From Planctomycetota bacterium (GTDB lineage Bacteria > Planctomycetota > Planctomycetia > Pirellulales > Lacipirellulaceae), in assembly GCA_013151315.1 (NCBI GenBank), contig JAADIN010000016.1, positions 1 through 15,679 on the forward strand: a stretch of DNA of 15,679 nucleotides, read 5' to 3'. Positions within the stretch are counted from its first letter, which is position 1. The number at the start of each line of letters is the position of its first letter. Made by a program: the position numbers and the translations under genes. Under the pieces are notes generated by a model. The model ran no database searches and was not told the origin of the DNA. It saw only the letters and a list, made by a program, of their open reading frames with translations. This document shows positions 1-6,213 of this stretch, one piece after another.

Positions 1-1
1 T

Positions 2-58
2 AGCCAAGCGTTCGACTGGCATCCAGCCGTTGAAGCCATCTGGGGCAAAGTACCCTAA
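2..58 (+). CDS. C-terminal tail of an unidentified reading frame entering from the left edge
   Basis: An open frame enters from the window edge and ends at TAA 56-58, giving 18 residues (SQAFDWHPAVEAIWGKVP). The frame is short, but its codon choice and composition look like protein. It lies about 165 bases from a tRNA 3' half, where the last gene of an integrated element, often an integrase, would sit. That role is inferred from position only; I see no integrase motif in so few residues. It could also be chance open sequence. Confidence 0.3.
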   Translation, partial: SQAFDWHPAVEAIWGKVP

Positions 59-125
59 ACGCTAAAACGGTATTTACCGTTTTAAGAAAACGCGAATTCC
101 AAAACTACTGCGTTTTATAGCGTTT
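57..125. repeat. Inverted repeats near the presumed element end
   Basis: AAACGCTA (57-64) recurs inverted as TAGCGTTT (118-125). Inside lies a perfect 10-bp inverted repeat, TAAAACGGTA at 63-72 and TACCGTTTTA at 75-84, separated by two bases. A further GCAAC/GTTGC pair sits at 140-151. The 63-84 hairpin follows the stop at 56-58 by a few bases and could act as a weak terminator. The outer pair could be recombinase arm sites next to the tRNA scar. Both roles are inference; the symmetry is seen directly. Confidence 0.45.
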
Positions 126-224
126 GTTTGAAACAGAACGCAACGGGTTGCAATGTCTGTGCAAAGTGCTAATATGCTATGTACATAGGGGAAAGATGGG
201 TTTTTCGGCAGTGTTTTTATTGCA

Positions 225-266
225 CTCACACCGCGGAGGTCACAAGTTCGAATCTTGTGTCGCCCA
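225..266 (+). tRNA. 3' half of tRNA-Val(CAC): probable attachment-site scar
   Basis: The sequence fits canonical tRNA numbering 32-73. Loop CTCACAC (225-231) contains anticodon CAC at 227-229. It is followed by the 3' anticodon strand CGCGG, variable loop AGGTC, T-arm ACAAG-TTCGAAT-CTTGT (242-258), 3' acceptor strand GTCGCCC (259-265) and discriminator A266; no CCA is encoded. Upstream there is no CCGCG anticodon partner, D-arm or GGGCGAC acceptor partner, so the 5' half is missing and the tRNA is not functional. A break in the anticodon loop is typical of tyrosine-recombinase integration into tRNA genes. The expected geometry puts the element to the left and an intact tRNA-Val beyond it. Confidence 0.8.
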
Positions 267-287
267 CTAAAAAGAGGTTCAGTAGTT

Positions 288-333
288 GCCCCGCATTGTC
301 AGACTCTGATATTTGCGGGGCTTGCTGTTTTTT
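288..333 (+). terminator. Rho-independent terminator behind the tRNA-Val 3' half
   Basis: GCCCCGCA (288-295) pairs perfectly with TGCGGGGC (314-321). A TCAGA/TCTGA pair can extend the structure inside the 18-base loop, and six Ts follow at 328-333. It starts 22 bases after the tRNA discriminator. The natural reading is that it is the original terminator of the tRNA-Val gene, left on the chromosomal side of the integration. Confidence 0.75.
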
Positions 334-447
334 GATCGTCGCCTGACAACTGCTTTCATGCGCCGTCTGCGTCGGATTTTGCGCCCCTTTTTGAAAATGC
401 TCTTCGGTTGTCTGCAAGTAGTCCATTCCATCGGGTATTCTCCGGTC

Positions 448-463
448 CTAGCATCCGTGCTAG
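448..463. repeat. Small CTAGCA/TGCTAG hairpin, possible repeat end
   Basis: CTAGCA (448-453) and TGCTAG (458-463) flank TCCG. The right side with its flank, CGTGCTAGTA at 456-465, is identical to the last ten bases of the right arm of the long palindrome at 5341-5412. This may be a decayed end of the same repeat family, or chance. Apart from this and the triplet at 540-566, I see nothing supportable between the terminator at 333 and the gene at 594. Confidence 0.35.
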
Positions 464-539
464 TAAAACAGGGCGAGAAAATACCTTTTTTATGCGACTT
501 GCCCCAAACTCCAATTTCTTACGCGCTACTCAAGTTATT

Positions 540-566
540 ATTCGTTCTATTCGTGTAATTCGTGGT
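540..566. repeat. Tandem 9-base repeat ATTCGTNNN x3
   Basis: ATTCGTTCT, ATTCGTGTA and ATTCGTGGT stand head to tail just upstream of the DUF4261 gene. The repeat is directly visible. I recall this intergenic phrase (ATTCGTG...ATTCGTGG) from other planctomycete-like genomes, where it causes spurious small ORFs; that statement is from memory. It does not look like an operator with clear dyad symmetry. Confidence 0.5.
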
Positions 567-593
567 TTCCTGTTTTCAGTTTGAGGAATAAAC

Positions 594-1379
594 ATGGCAG
601 AAAATGCAAACCATCCACTGCGTTGGCTGGCGCTGGTTGCGCTCGACCAGCCAATGTTGCCCGAGTTTGACGAAGTCGCTCGGCTCGTCGGGCAGAGCTT
701 TTCGGAAGCGCCCGAGATGGTTGTCGCCGGCAGCACCGAGGCGTTGTTCACCTGCTCGATTGGCGAATACACCGCGGCAGTGACGTTGGTCGATCGGCCG
801 ATCCCCTGGTCGCAACTGGAAGGCCCCAGCGCGACGGCCTGGTATTGGCCCGACGCCGCCGAGCAGTTGCGAGATCACTCGGCCCATTTGCTAGTCACTC
901 TCATTGACGAAGGCGCGCAGGCGATCAAGAAGAGCACCTTGCTGACGCAACTCGTCTCGGGAGTTGTGTCGGCTTCGCCGGCAGTGGGAGTTTTTTGGGG
1001 CCCCGGCCGATTGGTACATCCCCCGCAAGCTTTTAATGAGCAGGCGGCGCAGATGTCGCCGAAAGATTTACCGCTTTTTCTGTGGGTCGATTTTCGTGTC
1101 GAACGACTCGAACCGGGCACGGTTCGTCTTTATACGACCGGGCTTGAGGCACTGGGCCACACCGAACTTGAAGTGCCCGAGTACGAGGGCGTCCCTCAGA
1201 CGCTGCTAGAATACGCTTACAACATCGCCCACTATCAAATGACGCAGCCAAAATTCATCAACGATGGCCACACGATCGGGCTCACCGACGAAGTGCAAGT
1301 GGTCGCCCACCACGGGCGATCGATGTTTGATGAAACGACCGAAGTGATTCGGTTGGAGTTTCAAGCGGCCGGGGGGTAG
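594..1379 (+). CDS. DUF4261 domain-containing protein
   Basis: A 261-residue soluble protein of unknown function. The C-terminal half, about residues 125-258, carries the DUF4261 pattern as I know it. This is GVFWGPGRLVHPP at 132-144, LPLFLWVDFRVER at 159-171, the LYTTGLEALGHTELEV strand-turn at 179-194, and the closing segment with NDGHTIGLTDE at 223-233. The N-terminal half is a separate alpha/beta part containing LVDRPIPWSQLEGP at 65-78. There is no signal peptide or membrane segment, so it is likely cytoplasmic. GAGGA at 583-587, six bases before ATG, fixes the start. It is transcribed alone: the next gene is 467 bases away and a terminator lies before it. The family has no established biochemical role that I know of, so none is assigned. 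It is the first intact gene beside the tRNA-Val scar. Confidence 0.85.
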   Translation: MAENANHPLRWLALVALDQPMLPEFDEVARLVGQSFSEAPEMVVAGSTEALFTCSIGEYTAAVTLVDRPIPWSQLEGPSATAWYWPDAAEQLRDHSAHLLVTLIDEGAQAIKKSTLLTQLVSGVVSASPAVGVFWGPGRLVHPPQAFNEQAAQMSPKDLPLFLWVDFRVERLEPGTVRLYTTGLEALGHTELEVPEYEGVPQTLLEYAYNIAHYQMTQPKFINDGHTIGLTDEVQVVAHHGRSMFDETTEVIRLEFQAAGG

Positions 1380-1846
1380 GACGAATCGAAAAATGTCAGG
1401 TTCATCCGGCTCTAGCGTAGGTGGAGTTGAAAAAAGCAGGCATGTGGTTCCGTTCTGTAGTTGTTAAAGTGGCTCAGGGCAGTGGGCGAACGATGCCGAT
1501 TTTCACCAAGTGTGGCTTCAAACCCACCCCTCGTTTCGCTGAAATAATGTCTTGCCGCAAGTTGGGGGTTTTTGCCGGAATTTCTTCTCCAGCGGACCAA
1601 ACCTGAACTAGGGTTTTATTGGACGGGACTCCGTCGGCCGGTTTGCGGTCGACACCTTATCACCACTTCCCGTTCCTCGGTTTCGCATCTTTCGTAAGTT
1701 CTGAAACGATCTGCGATGTAAGTGATTTCGAGCGATCTTGTCCCCAATTCCCGAAACAACCGCGGCAGCAGTCTGCCGAAGAAACGGGAACTGGTTGTCC
1801 TAGCACGGTATGCTGGCGACCATTTCTACGTAGGAGTTTAGATGCC
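1380..1846 (+). other. 467-base intergenic leader before the Tad-like operon
   Basis: No coding sequence is supportable here. Short open frames exist on both strands between 1412 and 1606, but none has a credible start signal or recognisable protein. Visible structure includes GACGG/CCGTC at 1622-1635 and a larger bulged hairpin at 1745-1794. Ribosome-binding AGGAG at 1832-1836 belongs to the downstream TadE-like gene. A promoter for that operon should lie in this stretch, but no -35/-10 pair stands out. Confidence 0.6.
1745..1794 (+). promoter_or_regulatory. Potential leader hairpin upstream of the TadE-like gene
   Basis: TTCCCG (1748-1753) pairs with CGGGAA (1785-1790), with CCA/TGG possible just outside. 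Inside it, CGGCAG (1763-1768) and CTGCCG (1773-1778) form a 6-bp stem with loop CAGT. The structure would end about 52 bases before the start codon, in the 5' untranslated region if transcription begins upstream of it. There is no T-run, so it is not a standard terminator. A regulatory role is speculative. Confidence 0.3.
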
Positions 1847-2317
1847 ATGACTCAGCGTCAAAGAAACCAAGACCGCAAGGGAACGACGGCAATCGAAACG
1901 GCGGTGGTCCTGCCCGTGTTTTTGTTTATGGTATTTGCGATCATTGAGTTTGGGCATGCCCAAATGGTCAACAATGTACTCAACAGCGCCTGCCGAAACG
2001 GCGCGCGTTTGGGTTCCGTTGAAGGCACGTCAACTAACCAGGTATTTAACCAAGTGGACACCACACTTAGCCAAGTCATCCCAACCGCGTCGGTCGCGAT
2101 CGTGGTGAAGGATGCCAGTGTCTACGATTCGGGTGGTACTCCACCAACCACGGAGACAGGATTGTCGGCTTTGCCGGATATTGAACTGTCTGACGCAGAG
2201 TCACGCCAGCTGTTCATGATCCGTGCCAGCGTTCCCTACAACGACATTGCCCTGATGTCGATGCCGTTCATGGAGGGCGTAGTGCTCACAGGCCAATCAT
2301 TCATGCGTCACGAGTAA
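1847..2317 (+). CDS. TadE-like pseudopilin, first copy
   Basis: A 156-residue protein with a short basic N-terminus (MTQRQRNQDRKG), then TTAIETAVVLPVFLFMVFAI. This is the TadE-type start in which a conserved Glu sits just inside a hydrophobic segment of about 20 residues. The following IIEFGHAQMVNNVLNSACR-NGAR section is also typical of TadE (amphipathic helix, then the [RN]xGAR motif). The rest is a periplasmic beta-rich domain. In known Tad systems TadE/TadF are minor pseudopilins processed by a prepilin peptidase. The start is ATG 1847 with AGGAG ten bases upstream; the frame is open further left, but that extension has no family resemblance. A second TadE-like gene and a TadG-like gene follow after 52 and 48 bases, so the three are probably co-transcribed. 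No Tad ATPase, secretin or prepilin peptidase is in the window. Confidence 0.85.
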   Translation: MTQRQRNQDRKGTTAIETAVVLPVFLFMVFAIIEFGHAQMVNNVLNSACRNGARLGSVEGTSTNQVFNQVDTTLSQVIPTASVAIVVKDASVYDSGGTPPTTETGLSALPDIELSDAESRQLFMIRASVPYNDIALMSMPFMEGVVLTGQSFMRHE

Positions 2318-2369
2318 CCCTTCCCTTTCCCCCTTTCGAGTAGAGTCCTTTCCCAAAGGAGCAAGTGAA

Positions 2370-2849
2370 ATGAGTCGCAAACCACATCCAGGAGCAATGA
2401 AACGTCGGGGAGCCGTGGCGGTAGAGTTTGCCGTAGTCCTTCCCTTTTTGTTGGCCACGGTCGCAGGAATGATCGAGCTTACGAGAGCCTACGATGTCCA
2501 GAACCTACTGGAAACGGGTGCCCGAGAGGGGGCTCGGTTTGCTTCGATGGACCGTAGCGGCATGTTGCAGGAGGGCGAGACCTCCAACGAGAAGCTTATT
2601 TCGGATGTCACCAACTTTATGGTTTCCTCCGGCGTCCCTGCTGGCGATGTTCAGGTCGTCATCCGAGACGCAGCGAATCCGGAGCAGCCGTTTGATCTCG
2701 ACGATCCGGCCAATGATCTCGCACTATTTGAAGTCGAAGTGAACGTGCCGTTTTCATCGGTTAGTCTTACACCCATTAGTGAAGCGAACGACTACACGCT
2801 GTCAGCCTCGATAACATTCCGCAATGGCCGAGCCACCATATCGGAATAG
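2370..2849 (+). CDS. TadE-like pseudopilin, second copy
   Basis: A 159-residue paralogue of the preceding gene. The basic leader (MSRKPHPGAMKRRG) is followed by AVAVEFAVVLPFLLATVAGM, with the conserved Glu-Phe at the start of the membrane helix. Then comes IELTRAYDVQNLLETGAREG, carrying the same [AR]-x-GAR motif (AREGARFAS). The remainder is an extracytoplasmic domain of about 100 residues with alternating hydrophobic strands. AAGGAG at 2356-2361, eight bases before ATG, supports the start. It could serve as the TadF partner of the upstream protein. Sequence divergence outside the N-terminal helix suggests distinct roles rather than a recent duplication. Confidence 0.85.
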   Translation: MSRKPHPGAMKRRGAVAVEFAVVLPFLLATVAGMIELTRAYDVQNLLETGAREGARFASMDRSGMLQEGETSNEKLISDVTNFMVSSGVPAGDVQVVIRDAANPEQPFDLDDPANDLALFEVEVNVPFSSVSLTPISEANDYTLSASITFRNGRATISE

Positions 2850-2897
2850 CCATATCCAGTCATAAATCAAATCTTTTCATTCACGGGAGCGCCCAAC

Positions 2898-4664
2898 ATG
2901 AAGCTGCAACAAAAAAACATGAATCGACGTAAAAAGCCAAAACCGATTCGACAAGGGGTGATTGTCGTCCTCACAGGTTTTACCCTGGTGGCGATCTTTG
3001 CTTTCGTAGCGCTCTCGGTCGATACGGGCCGCATCGTGTTGACAGAAACACGGATGCAAAACGCGGTCGACGCGGCGTCGTTAGCTGCGGCTCAAGAAAT
3101 CATCGCTGCAGTTTATGCAGCAGGTCAGGGCCAGGGATCGGCCAGCATCGACGGCAATTCGATCGCAATTGCAGCAGCACGCGTCATGGCCGTGCAAGTC
3201 GCAGAAGCCAATGGCGTTTTTATCGACCCCGATTCCGATGTCCAATTTGGAAATCGAAACTACGATGACGCGACAGGGACTTGGCCTATTGGATGGGGAC
3301 AGACTCCGTTCAATGTCGTTCAAGTGGTGGCCCGACGCACCGAGTCGGATGTCACGGCTCCCGATGGTCAGTTTCCTTTGGCATTTGGTTGGGCTGTCGG
3401 TCGATCGAAAGTACCGATTCAAACCTCGGCAACCGCCTTTGTCGAAGCTCGCGATTTGGTCGTCGTGCTCGACTTCTCCGCTTCGATGAACGACGACAGC
3501 TCGCTCAAATCGGGTCTTGGCCTAACGCAAGCCGAAAATTCGTTAGACGCCATGTGGGATGCTCTAGTTACCGCGGACCCCGTATGGCCAGGCACCAATA
3601 ATTCAAAATTTCCATCCACCGGCTTTGGTCATATTGATTCTTATGCAGGCACCTACATATCGAGTTCGAGTACGAGCACGATTTTCAATGACCTCCACTT
3701 AGGGGACAACAATCCCGATGGTAGTCGAAAGTATCCTTTCCCTCAGGCAGGCAGGTATAACAGCGGTACGCCCAAGAATAAGCCGAGCAATTCCACGAGC
3801 GACTCCCTTTGGAATAGTTACATCTACCACGTGAAAAGCCACAACAATCCCTACAAGAAAAAATACGGCTATCGTTCATTGATGGACTACCTACAGGAAC
3901 ACCGTTACAGCGCCAGCTATTCAGAAGACCTCTGGCGGACGCCGCACTATCCGTTCCATGCGATCAAAGAAGGGGCAACAATGTTCCTCGACTTCCTCAC
4001 CGAGCTGGACTTTGGCGATGAAGTCGGTCTCGTGAGCTACGGAAAGTGGGCCGTTCAAGAAATGACGCACTACGATGGAGAAGTGAATATCGACATCACC
4101 GCCAACCCCATCACCAACGACTATGCAACGATCGACACCATCCAGCGTCGTCATCAGGCAGGAGACTACAGTGGCTGGACTGGCATGGGAGACGGCATTT
4201 TGAAGGGGCGCGAGTTGTTGGTTGGCGATGCCAACGATCCCAACGACGACGGCTATAGTCGCTACGGAGCCCGGCCGACGATGATCATCATGACCGATGG
4301 TCAAACTAACCAGGGCCCCAGTGGCTGGAGCTTGCCTGCTGGTTTCGTTTGGGCTGACTGGACCGACTACGATGGCGATGGCAATGCCGACTACTCTACT
4401 TCCGACTGGAAGAAACAGTATGCCTTCTGGGAAGCAACTCAGGCAATCGATCGAGGTGTCAAACTGCACACCATGGCCGTGGGACAAGGCGCCGACCGCG
4501 ACCTGATGGAAGCGATTGCCTTTGCTGGCGGCGGCATCTTTATCAGTGTGCCCGGTGGAGCCACGGTTGCGGACATGGAATCGCAACTGCTCGATGCATT
4601 CCGCGACATTGCTTCGAAAGTTCCGCCCGCGAAGTTGGTTTATGAACTAACGATTGGAGAATAA
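2898..4664 (+). CDS. TadG-like protein with von Willebrand A domain and large insertion
   Basis: A 588-residue protein with one N-terminal membrane helix (about residues 19-42) followed by SVDTGRIVLTETRMQNAVDA, the hallmark of the Tad/TadG N-terminal domain. The rest is likely exported. A vWA domain starts at about 186. The MIDAS residues are complete: D192-x-S194-x-S196, T428 and D467, so it should bind a divalent cation. Between the DxSxS motif and the first vWA helix (from H354) are about 150 additional residues, rich in Tyr, Ser and Asn, instead of a short loop. A calcium-loop-like DYDGDGNAD lies at 490-498. GGGAG at 2885-2889 supports the start. It is the third gene of the TadE-TadE-TadG cluster. 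In other bacteria TadG-type vWA proteins are thought to act at the envelope in pilus assembly or adhesion; the exact role here is unknown. Confidence 0.88.
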   Translation: MKLQQKNMNRRKKPKPIRQGVIVVLTGFTLVAIFAFVALSVDTGRIVLTETRMQNAVDAASLAAAQEIIAAVYAAGQGQGSASIDGNSIAIAAARVMAVQVAEANGVFIDPDSDVQFGNRNYDDATGTWPIGWGQTPFNVVQVVARRTESDVTAPDGQFPLAFGWAVGRSKVPIQTSATAFVEARDLVVVLDFSASMNDDSSLKSGLGLTQAENSLDAMWDALVTADPVWPGTNNSKFPSTGFGHIDSYAGTYISSSSTSTIFNDLHLGDNNPDGSRKYPFPQAGRYNSGTPKNKPSNSTSDSLWNSYIYHVKSHNNPYKKKYGYRSLMDYLQEHRYSASYSEDLWRTPHYPFHAIKEGATMFLDFLTELDFGDEVGLVSYGKWAVQEMTHYDGEVNIDITANPITNDYATIDTIQRRHQAGDYSGWTGMGDGILKGRELLVGDANDPNDDGYSRYGARPTMIIMTDGQTNQGPSGWSLPAGFVWADWTDYDGDGNADYSTSDWKKQYAFWEATQAIDRGVKLHTMAVGQGADRDLMEAIAFAGGGIFISVPGGATVADMESQLLDAFRDIASKVPPAKLVYELTIGE

Positions 4665-4679
4665 GCGGTAGACAAATCG

Positions 4680-4706
4680 CCACCTTGCCCCTCGGGCAGT
4701 CGGTGG
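4680..4706 (+). terminator. Weak hairpin after the TadG-like gene
   Basis: Stem GCCC (4687-4690)/GGGC (4694-4697) closes on CTC. An outer CCACC (4680-4684)/GGTGG (4702-4706) pair extends it across uneven internal bulges. It begins 15 bases after the TadG stop, in the 161-base gap between convergent genes. No T-run follows, so intrinsic termination is uncertain. No other structure in this gap is convincing. Confidence 0.3.
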
Positions 4707-4825
4707 TGCAGGCACGCGGTCTTGGTGTCCTGAGCCGCATGTTCTGTCTACCGGCTGCCACTTACGCGCCGTTGCATCACGCAATTTTTTTGTGCGCAGT
4801 TCTTCCGAGCTATTATTTCGAAAAA

Positions 4826-5236
4826 TCAATCTTCATAAATCGCCGAGTCATAACGTCGTCGACGACTGCTGCCTCGACGGCGACGTCGGCGAGTGCGTGT
4901 GACATATTCGCCTTCGACAAAATAATAACCGCCCAGCAGTTTGTAGAAAAAGAGGATAACCATCGAGCCCACCACTCCCACGAGCATACCCATCGGGCTG
5001 ACCGGTACGACGCGCTGTCCTTCGCGAAAGAAACTCAGTACGCCACAGCCGATCACGGTGCCGCCGATGCCCATCAAGATCGTGGCCACTGCGCCGCCCG
5101 GATCGCGGCCAGGCATGACTCCTTTGGCCAGCAAGCCAACGAGGGTGCCGAAGCCGATCCAGATCAACACATCGCTGACAAGCTGTTGAGCCGAGTCGTT
5201 CAGTACTAGGTCTTGTGCCGGGTCGAAGCCGTTCAT
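4826..5236 (-). CDS. GlsB/YeaQ/YmgE-family small membrane protein with Arg-rich tail
   Basis: A 136-residue inner-membrane protein with three predicted helices (about 23-40, 48-70 and 82-101). Its family signature is the glycine-rich turn GLLAKGVMPGRDPGG at 34-48, then the GIGGTVIG segment. The family was named for transglycosylase association and stress response; its biochemical activity is not established. Most members are 80-100 residues. This one has about 20 extra residues at each end, including a C-terminal basic stretch (TRTRRRRRR-GSS-RRRR, 113-128) that would lie outside the membrane and could contact nucleic acid or phospholipid. The start is ATG 5236 with AGGAA about ten bases upstream. 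A weak minus-strand promoter (TTGTCG at 5301-5296, TACAGT at 5277-5272, spacer 18) may drive it. Palindromic repeats separate it from the metal cluster, so it is probably independent. Confidence 0.85.
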   Translation of the reverse strand: MNGFDPAQDLVLNDSAQQLVSDVLIWIGFGTLVGLLAKGVMPGRDPGGAVATILMGIGGTVIGCGVLSFFREGQRVVPVSPMGMLVGVVGSMVILFFYKLLGGYYFVEGEYVTRTRRRRRRGSSRRRRYDSAIYED

Positions 5237-5340
5237 TGCCGAGGGTTCCTAGAGAGAATGGGGGCAACGGAACTGTACTGGAAAATTCCGAGAGACGACA
5301 AGGTCGACAAGCGATGCTAGCAACCTAAATTCACCTGAAA

Positions 5341-5412
5341 TACTAGCACGACGCGCAAGCGAGTGAGTCCTCGTGCGTGAAAAGGCTCACTCGCTTGCGC
5401 GTCGTGCTAGTA
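5341..5412. repeat. Perfect palindrome with 27-bp arms
   Basis: The arms at 5341-5367 and 5386-5412 are exact reverse complements (begin TACTAGCACGACGCGCAAGC) around an 18-base loop. This is far beyond chance. It lies in the 355-base gap between the lipoprotein gene and the GlsB-like gene. I recall this arm sequence as an abundant intergenic palindrome in Pirellulales genomes; that is memory, not a search. No transposase lies between or next to the arms, so it is a REP/MITE-like unit or structural RNA element rather than an insertion sequence. Confidence 0.9.
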
Positions 5413-5446
5413 GTCTGCCCCAGCTCAACTTTTGGGTAGGCCTATT

Positions 5447-5562
5447 GTGGCACGACTCGGAGAGGCGTGCTACTCTGCCGCAACGCGCTAGCGTCGCGCA
5501 GCGAAGACAAAGCGTTGCCCAGCGACTGCCCAACGGCTAGCGCCCAGCGGCTAGCGCTTAGC
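5447..5562. repeat. Composite degenerate repeat
   Basis: Three pieces lie side by side. First, GTGGCACGACTC at 5447-5458 with a hairpin GCACGACTC/GAGGCGTGC that has one mismatch, resembling the unit at 10971-11025. Second, GCCGCAACGCGCTAGCGTCG at 5477-5496, identical over 20 bases to 11801-11820 in the purB-side palindrome. Third, CGGCTAGCGC occurs twice, at 5534-5543 and 5548-5557. AAGCGTTGCCCAGCG at 5510-5524 matches the loop of the 11794-11881 unit inverted, except for one base. This reads as decayed or rearranged copies of two repeat families. The stretch ends about 30 bases before the lipoprotein stop. Confidence 0.8.
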
Positions 5563-5591
5563 AAACCTTCGAATACCCTAGCGGGAAGAGA

Positions 5592-6128
5592 TCAATGGTC
5601 CGAGTCCTCATGGGCATGTTCTTCCTCGTCGTGGTCGTGCTCAATTTCACCGCGGTACTGCTTGCCAGCGATGGTTACGACCAACTGGGCGTCGGCCCCT
5701 TCGTGGTCGAGATCTTCAACGAGTTCCTCGTCGTCCGAGACGAAGCGTGAAGATTTACCAGCCGGGTCGCCAGCGTCGGGACTGGAGGCGAGCGTAAATT
5801 GCTCGGCTTCGCCATCGTGGCTCAAGTTGATCAGCAGTTCGGTTGCTTCGATCGGTACGGCCGATTTAGCAGACGAGTCGAGCAGGTAGATCGTGACCGT
5901 GCCTGCATCGTCGTCGTGGACCAATTCGGCGTGATACTCTTCGTTGCCCAGTTCAACCAACCCGCCGTGGTGTGGGCCTTCGCTCGGATGATCGTGGTCG
6001 TCGTGATCGTCGTGGCTACCGGCGGTGGACGAGGTGCCGGCCGAATCGCCTCCTCCGCAACCCGAAAAAATCATCAAGCCAAGGGCCATCACTGCGATTG
6101 CTGGTACTACAAAATTAGTTTTTCTCAT
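5592..6128 (-). CDS. His/Asp-rich lipoprotein of the metal-efflux cluster
   Basis: A 178-residue predicted lipoprotein. The signal sequence MRKTNFVVPAIAVMALGLMI leads to lipobox FSGC with Cys24. A histidine/aspartate stretch follows (HDDHDDHDH about 39-47, then HHGG), then a compact beta-rich domain of about 100 residues, and a second acidic His-rich tail (HDHDEEEHAHEDSDH). Such clusters usually bind divalent or monovalent metal ions in the periplasm. A metal-buffering or delivery role for the adjacent RND pump is inferred from this and from position: the start is 85 bases behind the permease stop on the same strand. AAGGAG seven bases before ATG 6128 supports the start. The fold is not recognised. 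The ion is not determinable from the sequence. Confidence 0.75.
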   Translation of the reverse strand: MRKTNFVVPAIAVMALGLMIFSGCGGGDSAGTSSTAGSHDDHDDHDHPSEGPHHGGLVELGNEEYHAELVHDDDAGTVTIYLLDSSAKSAVPIEATELLINLSHDGEAEQFTLASSPDAGDPAGKSSRFVSDDEELVEDLDHEGADAQLVVTIAGKQYRGEIEHDHDEEEHAHEDSDH

Positions 6129-6213
6129 CCTAACACTCCTTTTTTGGGTTAAAAAATGGTTGAATTTCTTGGTGTGGGTTCGTCCTGGCGGACGACGTTA
6201 GCTTTCTTCGACA

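Noticed and set aside
226..426. Minus-strand 66-residue ORF ending in GDTRFELVTSAV
   Set aside because: Its end is the antisense of the tRNA-Val 3' half; this peptide is a familiar annotation artefact, and the rest crosses the terminator.
1412..1606. Short ORFs on both strands in the gap before the Tad-like genes
   Set aside because: No start signal, no recognisable protein pattern, and the two strands overlap each other.
1619..1846. 76-residue N-terminal extension of the first TadE-like protein
   Set aside because: The extension has no signal or family similarity, it would include the leader hairpin, and ATG 1847 has its own AGGAG.
3921..4586. Minus-strand ORF of 221 residues inside the vWA gene
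   Set aside because: It is fully antisense to a well-supported gene, and its composition is a reflection of that gene's codons.
4685..5209. Plus-strand ORF of 174 residues over the GlsB-like gene
   Set aside because: It is antisense to a gene with a clear family signature and has no domain of its own.
5341..5412. Insertion-sequence terminal inverted repeats
   Set aside because: The arms enclose only 18 bases and no transposase is present, so it is a stand-alone palindrome.
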